Made by a program: the position numbers and the translations under genes. Positions 53,315 through 62,509 of a stretch of 64,000 nt of DNA are shown piece by piece. This DNA comes from Gautieria morchelliformis (taxonomy: Eukaryota > Basidiomycota > Agaricomycetes > Gomphales > Gomphaceae), in the NCBI GenBank assembly GCA_015179125.1, contig WHVA01000133.1, positions 170,945 to 234,944 on the forward strand, given 5' to 3'. Numbering within the stretch: the stretch's first letter is position 1; every line of letters begins with the position of its first letter. The notes beneath the pieces were generated by a model, which was not told where the DNA came from, did no database searches, and was given only the letters and a program-made list of their open reading frames with translations.

Positions 53315-55282
53315 ATGGCAACACTGTGGGAGCTTGTCTCAGAAAAACTTGAATTCTACAGCTTGACCTCAAAATGGGGAAATGCAAGCTCTGTGACAAC
53401 CCCAGGATCTCACATGCTTGAAAACAATGATCCTCTCCCTGACCGCTGTGTATATGATCCACGTCTTCTTGATGCCTTAGAAGATGCGGTCAAGAATGCT
53501 CTGCATCCGATACGCGTTGATCAAGCATTGGCTTATCGGTTAGAGGCATTGGAGGTGTTGTATGACTCAAGCCCCGATAACGGCGTTGACCTCTCTTCGG
53601 AGAATATTGTTCAAGAATTTTTGATGGAAGACTGGCTCGCCAGAGCAGCCTTTATCCTTGAAAGGTTTGTACGACTCAAAGGCCTAGGCAAACGCTTTCG
53701 GTTTCTTCGTGCGGATACAACCCAGCATCAGCGACCTGACATTCGAGGACAATTAACACCTGTCGGTGTCGATGTTGCTTCTGTGGATATCAGCATCATT
53801 GAGTTGGAAAGTGAGGGAATTGTAAAAAAATTCTGGGAAGCTATCGTAAATCGTGGGCGGGAACAGGTTCGACTCAATTGGGATGGGAGAGCTAGGTGGG
53901 ATATCGTGGACATGATTCTCCTCAAGGTGTGTGCCGCTAAGTAAATCTTATTTGTCTTGTCTGACAATATTCAGGTTACCACCTACTTGGTCTCTTATAA
54001 CATGAAGTGGCTATGCTGGACGGCTGCATCGCATATCATTGTCTTTCGTCTCGTGCATCACCCTCCACAAAACCCATACCTAGTCATATCAGATGTCGTA
54101 CAGGTGGAAGATACACGAGAGCCAGATCCGGATCCTGTTGACAAGAGAATCGGTGAACGCTGGATGACTTGTGTAGTGGGGTGTTCGCTTGCCGGTCTTG
54201 CGGCACATAGTCGGGGCCAATTTCATTTTGATGTAGAAGACCTGAGCTCTATCAGTGGAGATCCAAAGGCTACCCCGGCAGAAGAGGAATTAAATGTCTC
54301 GTCAGATGTGACCACATCGGGTGGAGAGACAAGCACCAGCTCTAATTGGACATCACAGTCTGGGAGGCAAAGAAGTCTATGTATTGATGTAAGACTCCAT
54401 ATAACTTATTGATGTTGTGAAAACCCATAATCCTGAGCATCCTTAGGCTTTCCTTGTGTTCTCGAAAGGAGAAGTCCCTTGTGCCTTAGCCGCACCTCTA
54501 GTTGGTTCTCCATTACTGACAGAGACAGAACAATGTGACCAAGAAGGACTGCCATATAGATATTGGAAGACAGAAGATATTTCGTCCTCACCGATTTCTT
54601 CGCTTAATGTACATGGCTTTCTTGGGCGTGGCAGCACTGGCACGGTGTTCTCCGGCTCATGGCAGGGTAAAGATGTTGCTGTCAAGCTTTCAGAGAGTGA
54701 GGAGTCACGGAATAGATTACACTTGGAAAGTCTTTGGTATGGTAAGATTGCAGAGAGAGAACAGGCGAAGGATATCCTCCCCACTTTCTTTGGGCGGTTT
54801 CGACACTCCTTTTTTGACGTGCTGGTTTTGAGTAAAGAAGGAAACGCTTTGACTTCTTGGAATGACTTAGTTGAAGATGAGAGGTATGTACCACCTGTCG
54901 TGAGTTCTATGACTCAACGACACGCTTCAGACTAGAATTATTCTCCATGGCTCTGAAGTTGCACCAGGCGGGACTACGTCATGGCGATCTTGAGCCACGG
55001 AATGTACTACGTTCCACCACCGGCCAGCTGAAACTGGTGGATCTGAGTGAGGCATCAGAACACCAGTGTTGTACAGTGGTAAGTTCATCCCCGCCAGTTA
55101 TCTTCGTTATTTGAGTTGACTGTTTGAATATCTCATAGCAATCAGGCAGTCGAAAGCGTCATCGATCACACCACTGTTTGGAACTAATTCGGCTCCGACG
55201 TGCACTGGATCTGGATAGTCCTAAGGGTGGTTGTTTCTGCAGAATTTCGCATGAATCACGGCAGTTGCAGGCCAATAAATGA
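53315..55282 (+). CDS. Kinase-like protein, unit IV, intact 584 aa
   Basis: Exons 53315-53926, 53975-54388, 54447-54883, 54931-55078 and 55139-55282 join in frame through introns of 48, 58, 47 and 60 nt, all GT-AG. Residues 1-342 form an N-terminal region without firm assignment (MATLWELVSEKLEFYS; VDISIIELESEG; KWLCWTAASH). The kinase part has a Gly loop GRGSTGTV at 402-409, VAVK Lys422, and HGDLEPRN (Asp507, Asn512). VDLSEA (Asp525) stands in place of DFG. A short Arg-rich tail (SGSRKRHRSHHC) ends in CLELIRLRRALDLDSPK. The C-lobe is much shorter than in canonical kinases, so it may be a pseudokinase or an atypical FunK1-like enzyme. The start is the ATG shared with unit II. No in-frame stops across 2 kb suggest purifying selection or recent copying. 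Confidence 0.74.
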
Positions 55283-55680
55283 GCTTCTCATATATCGCGG
55301 GCACAAGCTGTCTGCATAGCATTAGTAGAGGTTATAAGTATAGCATGTACTCCCTTTAACAGCATACACTAGGTTGGAAGGATGAGTCGATGATTATCGA
55401 TTAACACTGATGACTAGAGTAAGGGCTGATAACGGCAGTCCCCTCGCCTTAAAGCCCGAAAATGAGTCCAGTGCAGGTTGGAGCTCAGGCTGCGGTTCCT
55501 GTGACTCGGCCGATTCTCAGCCTGCGCTTGGGCGGGAGTGTGCACCTAGCTCGCGTGCTCACGGGGCCGCATGGAAAACACCTTCGGGACCAATCTACAG
55601 TCCCTGAGGCAGTCCTTGCACACAGACATTCCCATAGCTCCGGGTCCCAACTTGCGCGATCCTCAGTGTAATAAGGTTCG
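55283..55680 (+). repeat. Conserved 3' flank of unit IV
   Basis: Matches 26421-26828 to the shared end CCTCAGTGTAATAAGGTTCG. It marks the right edge of the repeated unit. Confidence 0.75.
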
Positions 55681-56062
55681 CACTGTGGGAAAGATCTCCA
55701 CCCATACTCGGTGGACGGTCCATTAAGTATTGGGAACACATGGATCGTCCACCGGATAATCACCCACCGATTTATCCACCGAAACATTAGGTGGTTGAAA
55801 AATTGCCAAACTGGGTGGAGAAACCGTGAAAATAATACATGGGTGATCCATGTGCCGGTGCCGGTGGGTGTCACGGGAGATCGTCGTGGTGGTACCCTGT
55901 ATATATTTTGTCGGAAACCTATGAAAACTATAAATGCCATTTATCTTACATGGAATTCCAGTCAATATAACTGGATGAGCCATCACGAGGATAGTGGTAT
56001 TTCCTATTGATATCAATGGAAAATCCCACATTTTTCATAGGTAATTGGCAAATTGTTCTATA
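55681..56062. other. Unique stretch with a hairpin
   Basis: No gene recognised. An imperfect inverted repeat (55710-55723 GGTGGACGGTCCAT and 55740-55753) and further CCACCG/CGGTGG words lie at its left end. Confidence 0.4.
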
Positions 56063-56739
56063 CTACAAAGACAGCTCATCTATGAATTCTGGGTCTTCTA
56101 TGAATGCAGGTCTAACCAAACCGTTGCTTCTGTCTATGATTCCCAACCTATTACCGGTCCCAACCTGTATCCTGCCGATGACACAGCTGATTGCTGAAAG
56201 TTCGATGACATGTGTCGAGGGCCGCATTTCGGTGTATGTCACAGGGCCGAGTGTCGCATCCTGGCCATCCGTAAGACAGTTCTGTACCACCGCAAGTAGT
56301 CTCCGTGTTGGAGTCGGCCCAAATATTTTGTTCGCTGGGAGTGTGAGCGCGAGAACCATGTTGAGCTGTCCATAAAAACACCGAGTCACAAATTCAGGCT
56401 TTCGGCTTCCTTTGTGAACGTGAATATCCACAAGAAGGTCATACTAACAGTAGTTAGATTGGATGAATTAATAAACTGGCTCACTTATGCGGACAAATGA
56501 TGTATCGCGTCCTGCCCGGTTTGAGCCTGTCATGCACGTCCACATGCAATCTCCCCCTTCAGCAATTCGAACCTTCCCCAGTTTTCAACAATATCAGGAA
56601 CCAGGGGCTGCAGAATATGGGCTGGGATGGAAAAGTGGGTCCCAAGATGAGCAGCAATCTTGTTGCTTGAGGGAAGTGTCAATGGCATAGTGCTTTTTGC
56701 ATGGGAAGCGAAGGATGGTGAGAGGGTCTGAGTGGGGAC
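56063..56739 (-). pseudogene. C-terminal fragment of a transposon-associated protein
   Basis: On the minus strand DIVENWGRFELLKGEIA (56600-56550) precedes VHVDIHVHKGSRKPEFVTRC, FYGQLNMVLALTLPAN, VIELSAISCVIGRIQ and GIIDRSNGLVRPAF (56440-56080). This is a pattern I recall from the C-terminal part of multicopy agaricomycete transposon proteins, possibly the same family as the N-terminal exons at 2500-3384. The upstream (right) side is cut at 56740 by the LTR-like repeat B. Assignment is from memory only. Confidence 0.5.
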
Positions 56740-57568
56740 TGTCAAGATGGGTTTTTAGGTGTTAATATCGTGTATTAGTGAACACAGCGAATGCCCGAAT
56801 AGCTTGTGTGAAGAAGTGTGCCGTTTGGCGAATAATATGAACCAATAAATGTTCAGAAGGTAAGAGGGCTGCCCCAATGGAGCTCGCCCTATCTACAGTC
56901 ATAGTGAAGTAACCCGTGACACTTGACGAAGTAGCGTGCAAGGTATCATGGAAAGGTTGTTTAAGCAGCAACAATCCTTTCATCGCTGAAGGTGCTCCTT
57001 CGGAGCCCTTCACCGACAGCACCGATAATAGTATGAAGACTAAGGTAATGAAGGTAAAGTATGAAAACTCACCAGTGGTGCTTAAGTCCTCCTCTGGTTG
57101 AAGATAGAAATCTATTGGAGAGGGCTCGAGACGATAGTCACAGTGAGGTCAAGTTTTGCACAAGATAGATGTATGATAATTGAACTGGGGAATATACATG
57201 CGAATGTAAACTACTTATATCGAATGCTTATATGATGTTAGTGAATAGGAAAGAGCCGTCTTGAGTCAGGGTTGGATAGGGGTGCATGGTTGGGATACAA
57301 ATAGGTGAAACACATATACAATAGAATGAAAGAGGAGTGTGAACATGAAATGATGGGGAGGAAAGAGGGCAAAGGTACCTATGTATGAAAACATGCCTTG
57401 AGACCTGCATACATGTTACCCTGCACAGACTCTTGGTGTGCTGGGTTAATCCCACATGATCTATGGGTAGGATGCCCTGTGAATGCATTCCGGCCATGGG
57501 AACACCCAAAGGGGGTTGAGTCAAGAAGGTGATGGGACCAGTGATGAACCATCAAGCTGGGTAAAGCA
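56740..57568 (-). repeat. LTR-like dispersed repeat, copy B
   Basis: Reverse-complement match to 9630-10367, longer by about 90 bp because of an AT-rich segment around 57290-57350. In its own sense it starts TGCTTTACCCAGC and ends CATCTTGACA, so it has TG...CA ends. A 45-bp piece (CCGGCCATGGGAACACCCAAAG region, 57490) recurs at 57772-57818. No TSD recognised. Confidence 0.78.
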
Positions 57569-58303
57569 TGTCAATCGTGTTTGATCGTGTGCCTACTGGC
57601 GAATGATGCAAGTAGCGAATGGTCGTTCAGTGAATGCGGTGAAGGGTGAATGGAGTGAACATAGAGGAGGCGTGGTCGAAGGGAAGGGTGAAGCTGAGTG
57701 AACATGGAGGAGGAGTGGTGAAAGGGAAAATAGGGATAGCTGGGTACAAGAAATAAATGAGTCATGACATCCGGCCATAGGAACACCCAAAGGGGGTCGA
57801 GCCGAGAAGGTGATGTCCAGTTTCGACTTGCTTTGGCTCAGTGGATGTGGTGAAGCTGAGTGTGGTTGGGCTGACCTGAGCGTTAGCTCAGAGGGTGCGC
57901 GGACAAAAGGGCTTGCCGCCGGGTGGGCGGGATCTTTCTGTGCGGCTTTGCTTCACCATAGTCCGTTTCGAGCGTTATCTTCGCTGCTCTATTCCATCCT
58001 GGGGGATGCAGCGGGATGGATTTGACTTGCAATTGTGTCTTTTATTTAGCTATGCGGCCTGCTGTCTCTCTATGCTGGATTGCGGAGCTATGCTCTATTA
58101 AGTGCCGGATTGAGGAGCTACGTTCTATTAGGGTCAGGTTCATTTGTGGAAAAGGGGGGGGGGCTGCTTGTACTCTGGGTGGGTGCGTGGGCGAATTAAT
58201 GAATGTGTGGTATGGAAAACTGGAGTTATTGTTCTTCGCGATGATGGTGAGTGAAAAGGAGAGATGATGCGAACTCCGCCGTGCTTGGCGCTCAACTGGA
58301 CAC
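57569..58303. other. Non-coding stretch with small local repeats
   Basis: Holds a degenerate 50-bp tandem repeat (GTGAACATAGAGGAGG and GTGAACATGGAGGAGG, 57655-57730), a partial copy of repeat B and the first copy of an 82-bp duplication (57817). It also has a 30-bp tandem pair (GGATTGCGGAGCTATG/GGATTGAGGAGCTACG, near 58076-58130). No gene recognised. Confidence 0.5.
57817..57898 (+). repeat. 82-bp direct repeat, copy 1
   Basis: CCAGTTTCGACTTGCTTTGG...GTTAGCTCAGAGGGTGC recurs at 58843-58924 with about three differences. The two copies lie on either side of a solo LTR. They may be termini of the DIRS-like element that follows. Confidence 0.85.
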
Positions 58304-58793
58304 TGTCAGGGGACACCCTGTTTTCCATTTCCAGTTCCGACACCACACCCAGTTCCGACTCCATTTCCGACTCCGGTTCCGGTTCCGATTCCATCTCCGC
58401 CTCCGCCTTCGGAAATGATTCCGCTCCTGGGAGAACTTCCACCGGTTCTGTTTGCCTTGCCAGTTCCACTCCAATTTCCGACTTCCACTCTCGGAACAGT
58501 GTCGGAAATCAAGCGACTCGCGTAATAGGTGGCATCAAGGGTCGATCAAGGGTCAGGGAGGTCAGGGAGATGCAGGGTTGATGGCGGGTGCCAAGTGTTG
58601 TCCCTGGCTGCGCAGCGTAGTATAATACGGGCTCACTGACATTGGTGGTCCTTAGACTTTTCTCTTTGGATTTCCCCTTGTCAGGTGAGAATCCCCTCTC
58701 TTGTATACTCTGTTCATTTATACATACTTTGGATTTCCCCTTGTCAGTTGTGTGGTAGTGTGATCTCCACAACCAGCCAGGGTTGCCCTTACA
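58304..58793 (+). repeat. Solo chromovirus LTR, 490 bp
   Basis: Starts TGTCAGGGGACACC and ends CCCTTACA, with TATAATA at 58621, AGACTTTTCT at 58654 and two copies of TTTGGATTTCCCCTTGTCAG (58665 and 58728). The flanks GACAC and GACCC form a 5-bp duplication with one change. It belongs to the longer-LTR subfamily of e1 and e2. Confidence 0.93.
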
Positions 58794-58842
58794 GACCCCC
58801 GCTACCGCCCACGTTCGGATCGTGCGGTACCTACAGCTAAAT

Positions 58843-58924
58843 CCAGTTTCGACTTGCTTTGGCTTGGTGGATGTGGTGAAGCTGAGTGTGGTTGGGCTGA
58901 CCTGAGCGTTAGCTCAGAGGGTGC
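58843..58924 (+). repeat. 82-bp direct repeat, copy 2
   Basis: Second copy of the 57817 repeat. Similarity continues weakly for about 20 bp (GGAGAAAAAGGCTCGCCGC) and then stops, followed by the terminal region of the tyrosine recombinase relic. Confidence 0.85.
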
Positions 58925-59007
58925 ATGGAGAAAAAGGCTCGCCGCTTACCCAAGGCTGCTGACCCACGGTGAGTCCTCGACGCCAGCCCAACTAGAAGCA
59001 GCAGTGC

Positions 59008-59820
59008 TCAGACGGGGCTGTTCAGCAGGTTGCTCAGGTGCCGTGAGGCTACCTGCTTGAAGGCTCGAATGTACACTTCGTATGCTAGCGAGCGCCAGCG
59101 GCCCGCGATATGGACAATTTCAGGGCTGACTTTCTGCGCCAGGTAGAAGGATGCCCCGCCGATGCGGAAGGAGTGCCCGAATGCGTTGCCCCAGCTGTGT
59201 GCGCTGAGGATCGTGTTGATCCGGTTTATTGCACACACCTTGACCATAGGCCTGGCCTGGCCTTTATCGTCCCTCCATGAGAATAGGGGATCCGCTGGAT
59301 GGGCCGGCATGACGCGCGCTAGGTTGGTGAGTGCGTCTAAGGGGCATAGGTTCCCTTGAGCCGTGAGGAAAACTGACTGCTTTTCCCCCGGCTTGGCTGT
59401 CTTGGTGGCCGGTAGGTCCAGCCTCACATACCTCCTTCCATCCAGATCGTTCCCTAGGGTGGCATCTTGGCGCTTCAAGTGTCTCTTCCTGTCGAATGCG
59501 GTGCGTGCTGAGACCGACACCTCGCTGAATCTCATCATGCCCCAGAAGGCACACGCCGCCATGGCCCATACGCACGCGTCGAACGGTGCGTCCAGGTTCA
59601 GGTTTACCTTTAGTGTCGTTAGCATCGAGAGGGTAATGGGAGGGCGGGCGGCCTGGTGTGCTTGCTCGCTTGCATGTTCTCCAGGCCCCTCAAGGACCAG
59701 CGTATGTGTTCCGTGTCATCTACTGTGAGTGGCGGCGGACATCCTTGCACTAGGTTCCAGGCTCATATGGCTGCGAGGTACTTCTTGGCCACTGCCACTG
59801 ATACCGGTTCTATCGGTGTA
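59008..59820 (-). pseudogene. Tyrosine recombinase (DIRS-type), broken
   Basis: The C-terminal catalytic part is open from 59625 to 59008: a first Arg in WGMMRFSEVSV, FGHSFRIGGASFYLA (His-x-x-Arg), IVHIAGRWRSLAYEVYIRAF with the likely catalytic Tyr, and HLSNLLNSPV. The N-terminal SAM-like part lies in another frame (TTSYGSGLHKFHIFCDTFSI, ending KKYLAAI). It is followed by TGA at about 59766 where relatives have a codon leading into AWN, then GCPPPLTVDDTEHIRWSLRG. A frameshift near 59640 separates the halves. It would have circularised or integrated element DNA; now inactive. Confidence 0.75.
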
Positions 59821-60187
59821 TCGCTGATGATGCACTCGCCTATGGCCTCTGGGTCTGCCGAAGCCCAGAGGGCAAAGGAATGGAGCGTACTGAACGATGC
59901 TGGTAGACGCTCCGCCTCTGGGATTGAGAACGTGTCGCAGAATATATGGAACTTGTGGAGTCCGGACCCGTAGCTCGTTGTGTCTCGCAGGGACCTGTAT
60001 GACGCCATTTCTGCAAGTGCTCTGATGAGCAGTGCGTTGATGGTGGAGGCTGGTGGTTGGAATACGCCTCTCCATTGGAGGATGCGCTCGCTCGCCTTGC
60101 AGTGTGGGCAGAGTGGTGACGGCTCGAGCTTGAGCCGCGAGGTGCTTTGTGTGGTGTAGGGTGGTGGAGCTGCATCAGCGACGTGCA

Positions 60188-60616
60188 TTAGCATCCTGAC
60201 CATGCACACAGTCGAGATGACAGGTGGGGCGGGAGTGGGATGTCTATGCAATGGCGTGCATCCAGGAAGCACCACAGGAAGCCTTCTAAATCTCCACGGG
60301 ATAGGGGGTCTGCGATGTTGCTCTCGGAGGGTACGTATATCGCTGATAGGTGCATGGCATTGGTTGCCTGGAGTTGGTATAGATGCTTTAGAATGCAGTT
60401 TGTCTCTCTGCTCTTCAACCGGCCTTTGTTGGTCACAGCTACGACTCCGGCATTGTCTGATCTGACCAGGTAGATGTTTCTGGCGTCCTGCCTTGGCTTG
60501 CAGAGCCCCAGCTCTATTGCCGCTCTCATGCCTAGCTCTACTGCGACCGCCTCGGCCCAGCCTATGTCGCAATTTTGTCTTGGCCCTACCTTGAAGCCTT
60601 CTGCCCACTTCCACAT
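60188..60616 (-). pseudogene. RNase H end of DIRS-type polymerase
   Basis: Minus-strand frame with NCDIGWAEAVAVELGMRAAI, VRSDNAGVVAVTNKGRLKSR, YVPSESNIADPLSRGDLEGF. This is the RNase H block that follows RT in DIRS/Ngaro-type elements. The RT itself would lie to the right but is absent, replaced by a different LTR element from 60650. Order and strand with the recombinase downstream fit one truncated element. Confidence 0.7.
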
Positions 60617-60649
60617 TGCCCAGTGCGCACCTACGACTATTCCTATACC

Positions 60650-61066
60650 TGTAAGGACCCGGCCTTTGGCCGGCTACTTACCGGTAGAACCTTCTTCCGA
60701 GCCCGAGCCTTGTGATATTCATGCCCGAGTACATATGATACTTATCCGTGCCCGAGCCCGATCTCGAGCTTGAACTCATATCCGACCTTGATCCTATGCC
60801 CGTATTCCCTTAGTTACTGATTCCGCTCCATCACGCATCATTCGTATATTACCTCGCCCTGACCTCCACTAATCTGTTCGCCCCTGACTTGCACCTCGTC
60901 CGTATATAACCCCCTTGTATGCATTCCTACTCCTCAGTCTGAAAATCAACTATCGTGTCCCTTCGATCCCTAGCTAGTTTCTACGCCTCGCCTCTTAAGC
61001 CAGAACCTCGCCTCTTATTCGTTTACCTCCGAAATTGGGACTCGTGCGTAGGGTCGGCGCAGCACA
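60650..61066 (+). repeat. Probable 5' LTR of third gypsy lineage
   Basis: Starts TGTAAGGACCCGGCC, contains a GGCCTTTGGCC palindrome, repeated GCCCGAG phrases and TATATAA near 60902, and ends around GCAGCACA before the gag region. The partner LTR lies outside the window, so the ends are tentative. Confidence 0.55.
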
Positions 61067-61217
61067 TAAGCTGAAGCCAAGTCCCTCTCCGACTTCCCCA
61101 TCCAAACCTCGCCCCGTAACCTCGGACCTTGCCTCGGGTTTCGTCCCCGACCTCGGTCAACCTTACGACGGATCGTACCGTAACAGTATTTTCAGACTGC
61201 TTACACCCTACGTATCC

Positions 61218-62459
61218 CTTTTTCACGATGTCCATGATAACTCGTTCTCGCACCCTTCGGGGTATCTCAGAACAGCGACGTTTCTCGGAAGCCCCCGATG
61301 ACTCACCCCCGTCCCCGGGATACCCCTCGCAGACCCCGCCGAGCCTAGTAACAAAGGCAAAGGTAGGGCTAACCTCGGTGACCCTTCAGGTGATCCAGGT
61401 GATGGCTCTAGAAGTTCTGACAACGATCAGGACCTCCCCAACCTTCCGCCCGAGGACCTCGGTGACCTCGAGGACAACGAGCTTATGCGTCGAGTGTTCA
61501 TCAAACTCGCGAAACCTCGCGAATCCGAAGCACGAGCCAAGGTCAAGGAACCGGATAGTTATGACGGTACTGACCAAGCCAAGCTTCGCACTTTCTTCCT
61601 TCAATGTGTACTCAACTTCAGAGATCGCCCCACCGCGTTCAAGACTGGGGCCTCAAAGGTGCAGTATGCTATTTCTTACCTGTCCGGCTCGGCTCTGCAA
61701 TATTTCGAGCCGGCGATTCTCGGCGAAGTCCAACCCGAGCCAGATTGGCTCGAGGACTGGGACAGTTTCAAGGCCGAGCTCGAGCTTAACTTCGGCCCAT
61801 ACGACAACGCGGCCCAAGCCGAGATTGACCTCGAGAAGATCGTTATGAAAGAGCACCACAAGGCCGCGCGATTCTTTATCGACTTCGCCCGAGCTTCGAC
61901 TCGGACTCAGTGGAACGACGCGGCCCTCCGACACTTTGCCTACAAGGGCTTGGCCAAACGGATCAAGGACGACTTACTTCACTTCCCTCGATTCCGCAGC
62001 CTCGCCGAGCTTAGGAACTTCGCGCTGGAATGCGATAGCCGTTACTGGGAGCGAAAGGAATACGACGCCATGATCACTGGTCGTAGCTCCCAGCCTGCAC
62101 GCACCACTAATCAGTCCAGTAGCAATGCCACTAACAACCACCAGTCTTCCAGTGGTTCCAATAACAATAAGAACCGCAACAAGACTAACAACAGCGGCAA
62201 GGGTTCCAACAACAACAACTCTTCGAACAACAAGAGCCAGCCCGACATTTCGAGCAAACTCGGGAAGGATGGCAAACTGCTTCCCGAGGAGCGCCAACGT
62301 CGGGTCGACCAAGGGCTTTGTCTGCTTTGCGGCACCAAAGGTCACGTCGTCAAGGACTGCCCGAAGAACAAGTCTACCAATAGTAGCGGTTCTAAAGGTC
62401 GGGCAACGAAGACCCCTAACGAGGGGACTTCAGCCTCCATTACGGAGGTGAAAAAATAG
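61218..62459 (+). pseudogene. gag: Gag of third gypsy element, one frameshift
   Basis: Starts MSMITRSRTLRGISEQRRFS at 61218. Between about 61310 and 61345 the coding frame changes, then reads EDLGDLEDNELMRRVFIKLA. The capsid follows (LRTFFLQCVLNFRDRP, YLSGSALQYFEPAILGE, LNFGPYDNAAQAEIDLEKI, RYWERKEYD). A long Asn/Ser-rich linker (62100-62250) leads to a CCHC knuckle CLLCGTKGHVVKDC. The pattern is that of a widespread agaricomycete gypsy gag, different from the other two lineages here. Confidence 0.85.
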
Positions 62460-62509
62460 GTAGCAACCTCGGAACCACACGATCCGAGGATTGCGGTAAC
62501 CTCACCCGT

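Noticed and set aside
58665..58747. Two identical 20-mers spaced by 43 bp considered as a CRISPR-like array
   Set aside because: Only two copies, inside an LTR of a eukaryotic retrotransposon. It is a direct repeat of the leader.
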